Assembly: GCA_023213315.1 (NCBI GenBank) | Contig: JAKCPI010016990.1 | Span: 24,491-88,490 of the forward strand | Source: Euborellia annulipes | Lineage: Eukaryota; Arthropoda; Insecta; Dermaptera; Anisolabididae | DNA length: 64,000 nucleotides | Direction of reading: 5' to 3' | Shown: positions 43,786 through 55,182 of the stretch, in pieces | Numbering within the stretch: position 1 is the first letter of the stretch | How the letters are laid out: each line of letters begins with the position of its first letter | Notes under the pieces: generated by a model | Told to the model about the DNA's origin: nothing | Databases searched by the model: none | Seen by the model: only the letters and a program-made list of their open reading frames with translations | Translations under genes and position numbers: made by a program

Positions 43786-45039
43786 CACTAGTCGACAAAA
43801 ATGAACTTTTTTTCTTTCACAAGAATAAAGATATGAAATTCTAGAAGTATTTTTCATGCTGAATTCAAATATCATTTCAGTTTTGCCCCATCAGGCACAG
43901 ATTTAGAGATAGAGAGAAAAATAGATTTTAATAGAAAATGTGCTCTAAAACGGCTCTGATTTAGAATGTTCAAAATATTTTTAACGCGACACCCCGTAGA
44001 AATATGCAGATATTTATAATACATATAAATTTTAAGTTTCAGCCCAATCGGACGTGACACAAACGGCTTAAAGTTTAGAAAAATCGAAATTTTTCAGTTT
44101 TTTTTTGCTTTGGTCACCCCTAATACAATTTTAGGTATCCCTGAATGAAAAAACATATTTACGATATTCTTCGTTCTTTGTCTTTCTAAAAATCATTTAT
44201 TCGTAAAAATGTGATAATTATTAACGAAATTATGATCAAAAACGGCATCAAAGAAAAAACACCGGTACACTCACTGGCTAAACAAAGTGAACTTTTTCTT
44301 TCACAAGAATAAAGAAAGATATGAGATTCTAGAAATATTTTTCATTCTGAATTCAAAAATCATTTCAGTTTAACATCAGGCAAAAATTTTGTGTGATATT
44401 AATTCGATTTTTTTTTTAATAAAATCACACAATTTTTTGCCTGATGTTAAACTGAAATGAAATTTGAATTCAGCATGAAAAATATTTCTTCAATCTCATA
44501 TCTTTCTTTATACTTGTAAAAGAAAAAGTCCATTTCTTTCGATCAGTGAGTGAGTGTACTGGTGTTTTTTCTTTGCTGACGTTTTTGTTCATAATTTCGT
44601 TAATAATTAACAGATTTTTAAGAATGAATGATTTTTAGAAAGCCAAAGAACTATAGAATATCGTACATATATGTTTTTTTCATTCACGGGTAGTTAAAAT
44701 TGTATTAGGGGTGACCAAAGTAAAAAAAATCTTAAAAAATTTCGATTTTTCTAAACTTTAAGTTTACGCACGTCTAAATACCTCCGATTGGGCTGAAACT
44801 TACAATTTATATGTATTATAACTATCTGCATATTTTTACCGGGTGTCGCGTTAAAAATATTTTGAACATTCTAAATAAGAGCCGTTTTAGAGCACATTTT
44901 CTATTAAAATTTATTTTTCTCTATATCTCTAAAACTGTGCCTGGAGGAAAAATTCTAACTACATATCTGAATTCAGTATAAAAAAATGCACTAGATTCAC
45001 TAATCAGATTTCTTGTGAAGAAAACCTTGTCGACCAGTG
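43786..45039. mobile_element. 1.25-kb fold-back element downstream of the ZAD gene
   Basis: TAA-flanked. Ends CACTAGTCGACAA / TTGTCGACCAGTG. Two arms of about 600 bp in inverted orientation share ATTTCAGTTT..CATCAGGCA, TAAATATGCAGATA-like and CACCCCTAATACAATTTT blocks. A diverged single arm lies in ZAD intron 2. Confidence 0.7.
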
Positions 45040-46681
45040 TAATTAGCTCACAAAACAATTTTGGATTAAATACTTTACTTTTATTTTATTTGGGTTGATT
45101 GGACTTCCATCTCACTTAATTTTTAATATTTTTTTTTTTTAAATTGAATCAATAAATTATTAGAAATGGTGCTAAATACAAACAAATAAATCAAATGCTT
45201 CCTAGCATTTTTGGGCGGCCAAGGGGATTAAATTTTATATAAAATGGTTTTAATTTTGCTACGCTCTACCCAAATATCCATTTGGACGAAGTATAGAATA
45301 AAAAAAAATCGAGACTAGTCCCATGTCTATTAATTGAGGGATGTGGGGAGTGCCTCAAAATAATAAATTTCAACATGTAAACAAATTAATCCACGAAAAA
45401 GTCTGATATTAGAAACTCTTCCAAAATTTTTAACTTATTTATTTGAACTTTTTTAATTCGCGAGTTTTATTTATTTTTAATATTAAGTCCGCTAGTTCAT
45501 TTGGTTATTTTTTTTTTGTTGCAATTTACATACTATTGTATGTATATATAAGATTTTTAACTTTTTATTTGAAAATATTTAAAATCATCATTTCTTTTTG
45601 GACCGCATCGGTCCATCTACTAATCCACGTTTATTTACCGCATACACAAAGCGATTTCATTTATGAACACCTCAACCTAGGAGAACTCGGGGCATAACTA
45701 TCTATCGAAAACCCCGAAAGTCAATTTATATCCTATCATTAGAGCCAGGATGTTCATGCACAATCAAACCTTAAAAGATGCAAGCATTAATGCACTATAA
45801 AATGATCAAATATTCACAATGAACGGAAAAACAGCAAAAATATACTCTATCACAAATTGAGTCGCATTTTATATTATATTTTATTTTTTATGAGGATGTG
45901 GTATACGGGCAGCCAAGGCGAAAAACGTTACTAGTGCCGATCAAAATAAAAAAAACTATTTTTCTCTTTATTTTTAGGGTAGGAGAAACGAAAATTTTAT
46001 ATGCAAAAGCCAGACCCAAAAATCGTGTTGACCGGTGCAATAATTTAATTAACACTGAAATTTTTTTATAATTAGATACAAAACATTCTTTTTATTTGGC
46101 TAGTCTTTTTCTATTTAATATAATAACAAAAATATTTCTAAAATTAACAAAATTATGGAAAATTGAACTTTTTATTTACTCTAAATTTTTTATTGATTCA
46201 AATTAATGACGATTTGATTGTTATATCGTTCTGATTTTATAAAAATACGCTTCTTCATGATGCTGCTCTAATACTTTGAAAAAGGATAGAAACGTGATGA
46301 GTTATTTCTACATCTGGATGAGTTTTTCGTATAAAATTTTTTTTTTAGCTAATCATTTGAAAGATGGTTTAAAATTTCAAATCAGACGACACAAGCCTCT
46401 AAAGATAAGGAAACCTCGGATTTCGATGATCAGGGACTTCAGGTAGCTGGAAGAGGACGTGAGCTTGGCAGCTAGAACACGCCAAGGTTGGGGATTCCAC
46501 GATCGCCGGTCTTGGCAAAGGGAAAATGGCTCGATGCGTCCCTCACGAATTCTTCGACAAAAACAAAGCCGAAAGTATGGTCGGATCGTGAAATCGCGCA
46601 GCTTTCCATCCTTTTTCAAAGTGATTGAGAATAAATATATCTAACATAAATATGATTAGTAGAAAATTGGCTGTGGTGATG
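45040..46681. other. intergenic sequence, mostly AT-rich
   Basis: A moderately GC-rich patch at 46440-46620 is open in one frame on each strand (about 60-80 codons) but has no start, splice or family support. Confidence 0.35.
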
Positions 46682-46740
46682 ATTAAATAAAGGAACTCTG
46701 TGAGTAGGGCAGCCAGCGGAAATAAAAATCTCTATAATAT

Positions 46741-46785
46741 TTCGTCAACGTTTCGGGAACGCATCGTTCCCATCTTCAGGACGAA
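46741..46785 (-). ncRNA. hammerhead-ribozyme motif (best copy)
   Basis: Read on the minus strand: stem I TTCGTC, core CTGAAGA, an extra T, stem II GGGAACG with loop ATG and CGTTCCC, then GAAAC GTT, then the stem I partner GACGAA. Stem I pairs 6/6 and stem II 7/7. GAAACGTH with almost no stem III is the minimal, dimer-dependent form known from Penelope-like elements. The unpaired T after the core is a departure from the textbook hammerhead. Left member of the inverted pair in 46682-47460. Confidence 0.65.
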
Positions 46786-47360
46786 TTAATTGTTGAATAA
46801 CATGTTGTGAAGCCAAAACGGAGAGAGAGATACAAAATTTGATATTTGGAATCTAAAGCTCTATTTTTAAACTCATTCGATGGCAAAATTTGATATATGT
46901 CACGAACAAGACACACCTATAAAGATTCTCACAGAAAAGCGCAAATTTTGCAATTGGAATCGTTGCACGTGTGTCTATTCCCCTGGAAATGGGGGATTAC
47001 TGTCTGGAAAAAAGGCATAAAAAGCCACCCCCCACTCCCGGGAGGGATCATTCTCTCTCTCGACCTCCTAAGTAACAGACCTGGTGTATTGAACGGTCAT
47101 AATAAACGTATATTTTAAAACTGCGACATTTATTGAAATCCCAACAAAATCCACTCGAGAAGGCAACACGCAACACGGGTGCAAAGCAACACACAACAAA
47201 CAGATGAATAGTTTTATATCGTATACACAACGAAAAAAATAACATATATTGTGCATAATAAGACAGTTGTATATTTTATTAAATTATTATGCACAATATA
47301 TGTTATTTTTTTTCGTTGTGTATACGATATAAAACTATTCATCTGTTATTCAACAATCAA

Positions 47361-47405
47361 TTCGTCCTGAAGATGGGAGCGATGCGTTCCCGAAACGTTG
47401 ACGAA
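47361..47405 (+). ncRNA. hammerhead-ribozyme motif
   Basis: TTCGTC - CTGAAGA - T - GGGAGCG/ATG/CGTTCCC - GAAAC GTT - GACGAA. Stem I is perfect. Stem II has one G-T wobble where the mate at 46741-46785 has A-T, so pairing is kept. Confidence 0.65.
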
Positions 47406-47526
47406 ATATTATATATATTTTTATTTCCGCTGGCTGCTCTACTCACAGAGTTTATTTAATAAATATGATTAACATGAAGAGGTAGATGTAGCCAGCCAGC
47501 AAAGAATAATAAACTTTATTTAAATA

Positions 47527-47560
47527 TCGTCGACGTTTCGGGAACGCATCGCTCCCATAA
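47527..47560 (-). ncRNA. hammerhead-ribozyme motif, 5' core lost
   Basis: On the minus strand GGGAGCG/ATG/CGTTCCC - GAAACGTC - GACGA, preceded by ATTTAT in place of CTGAAGA. Confidence 0.4.
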
Positions 47561-47677
47561 ATTGTTAATGTGGTTTAGATTTGTATCAATCTAATGCACA
47601 ATAACACAATAATGTTATAATTTTGTATGATCTACATGCATTAGATTGATACAAATCTAAAACACATTAATAATTTA

Positions 47678-47720
47678 TCCTCCTGAAGATGGGAGCGATG
47701 CGTTCCCTAAACGTCGACAA
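47678..47720 (+). ncRNA. hammerhead-ribozyme motif, GAAAC box mutated
   Basis: CTGAAGA - T - GGGAGCG/ATG/CGTTCCC - TAAACGTC. Stem II as in 47361-47405; G12 replaced by T. The mate at 47527-47560 keeps GAAACGTCGACG but has lost CTGAAGA. Confidence 0.45.
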
Positions 47721-47999
47721 TATTCAAATAAAGTTTAATATTCTTTGCTGGCTGCCTACATCTACCTGTTCTTGTTAATTATCACTCTGCCATTAATTTC
47801 TCCTTTCCATAAATATGATTTTCGACGCGCATTTATAATAATAAACATAGCAGGATGTATTTGTTAATTAAAAGCATTTATTGGAATGAAAGTAAAAATA
47901 TAAGCAGGGGCACAAAACAAATTGCACGTAATTCAATTATGAAATTATTCACAACTTTAGAAAATGATTTTCGTTCCTTGTTCATCGTTCGTCCTTGTA

Positions 48000-48212
48000 C
48001 AGTGAGCGACAATATTAAGTCCCAGCCATGCGTTTTCTACATGTGATTATTTCATTGTTTAAAAAAAAATATTATATATTTTTTAATAGAAACTTTCATG
48101 ATTCAAACCTAGAAAATTTCCAATAAAGATTTTCTTTTTTTTTTTTTGTAAAAACAATGAAATAATCACAAGTAGAAAACGCATGGGTGGGACTTAATAT
48201 TGTCCCTCACCG
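48000..48212. mobile_element. Tc1-type MITE, CAGTGAGRGACAATATTA family
   Basis: TA-flanked (47998-47999 and 48213-48214). Ends CAGTGAGCGACAATATTA / TAATATTGTCCCTCACCG, with long nearly perfect arms. Confidence 0.75.
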
Positions 48213-48355
48213 TACATAAAATACAAAAAAACTTGTGCTCTGGCCTAAATGCATTCGAACCTAAGTGATGACACATTAATTCAAATCAACTACTCGCAGC
48301 ATTATCTCTATTATTGTATTTCTTTGCTCTATGTGCATTATTGCTCCATTGTAAT

Positions 48356-48551
48356 TAGGGCCGGATCTAGGGGGGTGGGGGGCAGTGGGTGCCTGTGCCC
48401 CGGGCGGCAGCTATTAGGGGGCGCCAATTAAAGAAAGATTTACTAAAAAAAAGGTAAAATGATATGAATTTTGTATAGAAAATTTTAAGGAGAGGGCGGC
48501 AAATTAAATTTTGCCCCCCCCCCCCTAAAAAATCTCCTAGTTCCGGCCCTG
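48356..48551. mobile_element. hAT-type MITE, CAGGGCCGG family
   Basis: Ends TAGGGCCGGATC / TTCCGGCCCTG. Identical flanks ATTGTAAT at 48348-48355 and 48552-48559. Shares AATTTTGTATAGAAAATTTT with the copy at 29749. Confidence 0.85.
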
Positions 48552-49027
48552 ATTGTAATCAGCAAGTCTCAGAGCTCACCATAGAAGCTCTATCAGGCTT
48601 AAACATGATATAGGTGAATTATTGATCTCATTTGAAGAGAATTTTTTATTTATAACTACGTAGACTGAGTATTTTTTTTTTTTTTTTAATATCTTTTTCA
48701 CTCATCCATAGCTAAATGAATTTTAAAAAATTGAACAATTAAAATGTAAATTAGAATGAAGATAATGATAACTATGAAGGCTTTTCAATTCTTATTTATT
48801 GTACAGGATAGAACAAAGAATATTAAACTCAAAACAATTTGAATTTGTCCTAAGATTATGATAATATGTATGCTACGAAAATCATTTTTTTAATTTGATT
48901 TTGCTTATAAAAAATCAAATTAAAAAAATGTTTTTAATTATTAGTAATCGCAATGTAAAGTTTTTAATGATTCAAATATTTTTTTTTTAAAGGCCATATA
49001 AACTTAAACAATATACCGGTATATATA

Positions 49028-49277
49028 TGGACCCTGTTACGCATTAGTGTGTCAAGCGCCAGGTATCGAGTTTTGAGAAAATTAACATTAACGTTTTTTG
49101 TTTTCATTGGATTATAAATAATTTTTTTTGAATTGTGAAAGAAAAATAAAATATAAATTTTTTTAGGACATATTTCATAAAAAATACTATTAATTATAGC
49201 ATTTGAAACAATATTCCGTGCTTAACTCAATTTTTAATTTTTTTGGCGCTTGACACACTAATGCATAACAGGGTCCA
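49028..49277. mobile_element. TA-flanked MITE with 34-bp TIR
   Basis: Ends TGGACCCTGTTACGCATTAG / CTAATGCATAACAGGGTCCA extending through TGTGTCAAGCGCCA on both sides; TA on each flank. Confidence 0.75.
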
Positions 49278-51490
49278 TATATATATATATATAGAGATCT
49301 ATACTGTATATAGGCGTTTCTCTTCTAATTGGAAACTGGCCCATACATTAATTTCCCAAGCATATTTTTGTTAAATATTAAGAAAATGATTTCGTACAAT
49401 GAAAGGCATTAAAAAATGAAATGTGAACCTGCTAAAAGCCTTCGCAAAATCCTTTTATTTTGTGAGTTCTGGTCCAGTGACTGCTTGAGGATTTGTTTAC
49501 ATTAAATAAACATTTTTATTTTATGAAATTTGAAATATAATTGAGAATGCTCTGCTATATGGCACGATAGAAATAGAAAGAAACAGTCCCTTTACTGACT
49601 AATAAGTATTTTAGTAAAGATCCAGTTACATAGCATAAAATCCTTGTAAATCTATTTAAATTGAAAAGCGAGGGGTGATAACATAGTCGCTAAGTAATTA
49701 TTAAAAAAAAAAAACAATATAATTTAAACAATTAAGATAATGCCTACCAGGGGACTGATAGAACTAGCGGCGACGAGACACGAGTTCACTGACAAACGCA
49801 GTGGTAATAGTGACTAATAACCCTGCATAGGGAACGAACTTCACACTGAATTGCGTTCCATTCCACGATCTAACGACCGTCCCGATGCATAGTGTGATAG
49901 CAGTGCAATTTTCAAATTGTAACATGAAAAGTGAGGACATCATTCGACTACGGTTTTTTAAATTAAATTTTTATTTTAAACATATGATTATATTTTATAA
50001 AGGTGCCAACTGTATTCTAATATAATTAAGGATTATATTACTCAGAAAATAATAATACTAAAAAAAAAATATTTGTCATTTTAGAAATGGGACCCGACAG
50101 GGTACTGTGCATTGAGGGGTTTGAAGTTCATTATTGAATATTACAAATTTATATTACAATATAAGCGATTTGATTCCAAGAATAGCTAATATATTGTCTT
50201 TACTAATACTTATTATTCAGTAATAATAAGATGTATTATATACAATTTGCCTGGGACAGCAATTTTCCAATTAGTTGAGAAACCATATATATATATATAT
50301 ATATATATATAATTGTGATGCGAAAAGTGAAAAGGGACCTCTTTGGGAATTTGACAAATTGAGTTATTGAAATAAAAAACTATTTAAGATACTAAGTCGA
50401 TTATTTTGTAATATTTACCAGTTAAAAAAACATCTAGAAGGGTTTTTTCTACAATTTAGGAAGCATTGTTAAAAAGGAATGATAAATCGCGATCCATCTC
50501 TAGTTTTTCTTTCTTTCGATCAATAGACTAATGACCAGCATCTGTAAAGACATCTTAACAAAGCCGTTGAAAATATATCGCCCGGAGGTCCTGAGTTCAC
50601 ATCCAAACACTCCCAGGGGCAGATCAATAAGCAGGGGTGCGAAAAGCAGCATAGAGTAGCCCCCTGTGGTCCTGTGGGATGGAGGTGGAGGGGGCAGGCA
50701 AGGGCCAACGAACTTGTTTCGTTGCCAAAAATACAGAATGAGAATGGCTGGGTGCTTTGGGGATTGTCTTCTCTTAGGATTTAACTTATCATCGTTCTTT
50801 ATTATCTTGAAAACACTCTACTCTACTCACATACATATGAGCAGGAGAGGAAATTGTTAAAAAAAAAAAAATCTTGAACTAACTGAAAAATAATCAATAA
50901 AATTAGCAGAAGAAAATACAATGTTTCTTTAAAAAATAATTAATCAACATTGTCAAAGGTTTTGAAAGTGGAAGACAATCTCACCCCCTAGTAACAGACA
51001 CAAACGAACCAATTTCTAAATACCTAACAACTAGCTTATCTCTTAAATTAAATCCACTCGGGATCTTTCGGTATCCCTCTGGATAGAACTCTAAATTCAA
51101 ACATACAAGAAAATAGAGAAAAATATTTTTACTCGAAGATGCAAACATCCAGTTGATTCAATAAAAAGTTTACAAAAAAACAAATTTAACAAAATTGTAA
51201 TGTTAAATACAGTGATATTATGGAAATGATTATCGTTTTATTGTGATTTATGAGTTATCGTGGTGTTGTCATAATCAAAATTTTAGTAAAAAGAAAAAAA
51301 AAGTGTAATCAATGTAAAAAAGTGAAAATTTAGGGAAACGGTGAGAAATAAGATCCTTAATGTGAAATTATTTTTAGAAATATTTTGTCAGAAGGCCATT
51401 TAACATGTTAAGTAAATAAAGGGTTGCGTAATAAAATGAATTTTTGTTATAATTATCACTCATCAACATCAAAAATTCTTTATAACTCAC

Positions 51491-51533
51491 TTTTTGGAAT
51501 CTGGACCATCATCAAATCCTTGAGAGTAGTCTT
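51491..51533 (-). CDS. candidate 43-nt microexon, gene unknown
   Basis: A strong acceptor (poly-T, cttgtttcag) and a strong donor (GTGAGT) bracket 43 nt. Read with one base from the previous exon, it encodes DYSQGFDDGPDSK and leaves two bases. It lies in 3-4 kb of AT-rich DNA with few recognised elements, as expected of a long intron of a minus-strand gene extending beyond what I can resolve. I cannot name the gene. Confidence 0.45.
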
Positions 51534-52339
51534 CTGAAACAAGAAAAAAAAAAAGAATAAAATCAAATATATCTACACTAAATAGTGCATTTAAGTTAAA
51601 TATAAATCACAAGGAAAATAATCCTAAAATCAGGATATAAAAGAAATTATTTATCAAAATAATTAATTTAATTATTCAAACGATTTAAAACCAAGTGTTT
51701 TTAAAGAAAAAAATTTATTATATAAATTAATAAATCTATAATATTGATAGAATAAAAAATTTAAAAATTTTATATAATATAGCGAATATAAGGATCATAG
51801 ATTATAGGTTCACTCCGTTTTATGGTTTTTCTTTATGTATAAATTTTAATTGGCACGATTAAGTTAATTGTGACTCTTCTTCAATCTTTATATATGCAGT
51901 TAGAAAAAAATTTCCACGATTTTGATGTCAACAGAAGATCGCATGTTGAGAAGCAATTTGCTTGTTCGTATTCGAATGTTTACGGAAAAGAAAAGAGCTA
52001 AAACCATTTCAATTAATTGTAAAAATTAGTACTTAGCTTTAACTAAAAGTGTTTTTAAGATCATGTAGTATATCTCTATAAAACAAATATTACATATATA
52101 ATTAAAGATTTGGATCATTATTTAAGTACCGGATTTTTGTTAAGATATTATCTAATTGTTCTAGTAAGCCATCGGTATATGCTATTAAAAATATATTATA
52201 CTAGACGCTAAGGCTTCCGCCTAGGCAGGTCTAAGATCATAAGCCCCCTGAGGCCACCTTAGTCGCTGAATGACTTTGTTTAGGATCCGAAGCACATTCC
52301 CGGCCTATATAAATATTAAAACAAAAACTTTTTCAAAAA

Positions 52340-52570
52340 GGCGACATGGATTACCGGATAAGCTATGGGCTAGTATTATAATTCGAGATAATGTTATACT
52401 CGAGTTCGAATCCGGCTTGCTGCATAAATTCAACCAAGTCGAGCGTCTCTACTGGAGAAATAAGAATATAATTCCCTCAAGTTACAGGCACTTAGCGCCT
52501 GAACCATTCCAAGATTGATCCTTTCCCGGGGCTTGTATCCGGAGAGAGATACCGGGAGGAAAATAGATAT
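52340..52570 (+). mobile_element. possible third tRNA-derived SINE
   Basis: B box GAGTTCGAATCC at 52405, an A-box-like GGATAAGCTATGGGCTAG about 50 bases earlier, GC-richer body and an (ATA)n tail near 52570. Single copy in the window. Confidence 0.4.
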
Positions 52571-52602
52571 AATAATAATGGCGCATTTCCGATTATTTAA
52601 AT

Positions 52603-52704
52603 TCCTTTTTTAAAGAAAGAGGTATGGTGAGGACAAATAAAAACCAAAAACGATGCAATACGTGGTTTTTTTTGTCCTCCCTTCCTCTTTCTTTAAAAAA
52701 GGAA
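52603..52704. repeat. 100-bp hairpin
   Basis: CCTTTTTTAAAGAAAGAGG and its complement, with GAGGACAAA / TTTGTCCTC inside. Confidence 0.5.
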
Positions 52705-52868
52705 AATAGATATATAAGGACGCAGTAAAGAGAAACCCCACAATATCAAATCAATCAAATCATCAATCAAAACTATTTCATTGCTCTAGCTCTTAAAATT
52801 TCTGAAATAATTTGGTCAAGCATTTTTAAATAGCCTAATCTCACATAGTGAGGGTACCGCTGAGCTAC

Positions 52869-53199
52869 AAAAATATCTTATAAACTATAAGAGCTACAGC
52901 CATGAAATTTTATTTTGTGTCTTTCAAAGGGGTGAAGGAATATAATTTCTTCCCGAATAAAAATGATTAAAAATGATCGAGGGATCCACACGCCCGCAGC
53001 AGGTCTGCATAGTGAACCTTTAGGGACAACAGGATATCACGCCCACACCACTATGCAGACCTGCTGCGGGCGTGTGGATCCCTCGATCACTTTTAATCAT
53101 TTTTACTCAGGAAGAAATTATAATCCTTCACCCCTTTGAAAGACACAAAATAAAATTTCATGGCTGTAGCTCTTATAGTTTATGAAATATTTTTGTAGG
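52869..53199. mobile_element. 330-bp near-perfect hairpin element
   Basis: Arms of about 145 bp, CTACAAAAATATCTTATAAA...GGGATCCACACGCCCGCAGC, are followed by a loop of about 40 bases and the complementary arm. Few mismatches, so the insertion is young. An AATTTGGTCAAGCATTTTTA block just upstream recurs at 8654 and (inverted) 12957. Confidence 0.7.
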
Positions 53200-53906
53200 G
53201 CCTACAGACTCAGGACAGAGGATTAACAATTAATTATATATATAGATCTATACTCTACTCCTAAATGGTCACAGAGGCCGAGAGAGATTTTAAAAAAATG
53301 TTATCTTTAAAAGTATATCATTGTTTGAAAACTCATTTTGATTTCTTAAGAGATTTATCACATCCACATGTGTGTGGAAGCTATTGAGTAAATTAATAGA
53401 AAAAATCCATTAGAGTTGGTCATTTGATTTGCATACCTTGTAGGAATAACATAAATCTTTAAATAGTGGTCTCTTTTTGAATCAAATAATCTCGAATAAT
53501 CCATAAAAATTTGAAAGTAATTTTCAAAAACTGCAAGAAATTCATTTGAAATTTGTATATAGGCTATACATGATGTATGAAAAGAGAGCCTTCTCTTTCT
53601 ATATCCGATATCACTTTCTTGAATCGCAAAATTTCATTTAGCATAGAGATCTTTTTATAAAAAATTCTCTTCTCTATAAACAATTTAAAGCAAAAGTGAG
53701 CAAATACAGATTCCCTTCTTATCTTCAAAAGCAGAGAAAATTTTCCAAATGTGAAATATTTTTAAATAACAAAATTTCGTTTCTATTTAATAAAGCACAA
53801 AGTTTCCTTTTGAATATCTCTAACAACTTAAAAACTATTTTATTAATTGTAGTTTTTATGAAGTTTCCAACATCTTTAATATTCAATGATGATTGAAATT
53901 TACTTT

Positions 53907-54147
53907 TTTTTTTTTAAACATTCACACTCACACACACATTCACACTGTCTTTTCGGCAACTCAGGCCATGTAACATTTACGATAACCGTTATTGATTTAA
54001 TATACATATATGGGGTCCAGGCAATCTTATTTAAGCCATTTGGTATCCAATTGGCTTAAATAAAATCATCGGACTGCCTAGGGTCCGAACCCGCGACGTT
54101 TGGTATATGAGGTTAGCAGGCTAACCTCTACACCAAGCCCCGAGGGC
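53907..54147 (-). mobile_element. tRNA-derived SINE, full length
   Basis: Minus orientation. Duplication TGAAATTTACTTT at 53894-53906 and 54148-54160. The poly(T) start is the complement of the tail. Confidence 0.88.
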
Positions 54148-54432
54148 TGAAATTTACTTTAAAAACAAGCAAGGAGTATAAAAATAAATTCATTAAATAT
54201 AATTGTTGACAATTCAAAGGTAAGTGTTGAAAGAAGCTCATTAAACAATAAGCCTACGATTTTGACATCTATTGTAAACATTGACTTTTTAATGAGTTTG
54301 CAAATTCCTTCAGAGTCCTAAATACGTTTTTTATATTCATTTTATAATCCATAAAAATATTCAAGAAACATTTTTGTCGCAATAAAAATGTCGTTTGAAT
54401 TGTTGAAATATATATATTAATAAGATTTATAC

Positions 54433-54709
54433 GCCCACGGGGCGTGGTGTAGAGGTTAGCGTGCTAACCTCATATACCAAACGTCGCGGGTTCGGACCCC
54501 AGGCAGTCCGATGATTTTATTTAAGCCATCTGGATACCAGATGGCTTAAATAAAAATGCCTGGACCCTAATATATATAAATTCATAAATAACGGTTATCG
54601 TAAATGTCTTATATGGCCTGAGCTGCCGAAAAGACAGTGTGAATGTGTGTGTGAGTGTGAGTGTGAATGAGAAAAAAGTGTGAATGTTTAAAAAAAAAAA
54701 AAAAAAAAA
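54433..54709 (+). mobile_element. tRNA-derived SINE, full length
   Basis: Same family. A box TGGTGTAGAGG, B box GGTTCGGACCC, poly(A) tail, duplication AAGATTTATAC on both sides. Confidence 0.9.
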
Positions 54710-54785
54710 AAGATTTATACTTTAAATAATTATTCATGAATGAACAAAATATTTTTTATTAAATTAATATTTATCTTTACTTTAA

Positions 54786-55182
54786 GGTGCGCGCGTCTCG
54801 GGGTGCTAATTTTGGGACTTTCCAGCTGCCACAATTTTGAAGCTATCGACCTCAAATTTTTTTAAAATTAAAGCTATTTAAAATATCTACAACTTATAGA
54901 AGCCCTTTTTTTGATTTTCGAAAAAATAATTTTTTTTTTAGATTAATCGCATTAATTAAAAGATATTTTTAAAAAATTCGCTCTATATCTAGTAGATAAT
55001 TAAATTAGTAATCATTGTGTTAACAAATAATTAATTTTTTACCCTTAATTAATTAGCTGGAATCTTTCAAATGAAATAGAATAAATCCCTTGTTTTCCTA
55101 TGGGAAAAACTAACGCCATCTCTTGCCGCCTCGAGTAACTGGGTACTGAATCGTCTTCTAACGGTTTTTCGAAAAGCGCACC
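54786..55182. mobile_element. TTAA-flanked element, GGTGCGC ends
   Basis: TTAA at 54782-54785 and 55183-55186. Short TIR GGTGCGC / GCGCACC. Interior AT-rich, with no gene. Confidence 0.45.

Larger units (their letters stand above)
46682..47460. mobile_element. fold-back element with paired hammerhead motifs
   Basis: Outer arms AAATAAAGGAACTCTGTGAG / CTCACAGAGTTTATTT enclose AGCCAGCGGAAATAAAAAT and its complement, then the two hammerhead motifs in opposite orientation. Between them is a long loop interrupted by another repeat (about 46803-47199, shared with 17450-17730). Confidence 0.65.
47473..47778. mobile_element. fold-back element with paired hammerhead motifs
   Basis: Arms GGTAGATGTAGCCAGCCAGC / GCTGGCTGCCTACATCTACC. 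An inner palindrome, TTAGATTGATACAAATCTAA-like, continues between the motifs. About 300 bp; no insertion inside. Confidence 0.65.
48560..52200. other. AT-rich region around the microexon
   Basis: Besides the MITE at 49028-49277, the half repeat at 50319-50423 and the microexon at 51491-51533, I see no feature. 49760-49910 is GC-richer with no open frame. Confidence 0.4.

Noticed and set aside
46377..46644. Gene in the GC-rich patch
   Set aside because: One frame open on each strand without starts, splice sites or family resemblance; likely repeat-derived.
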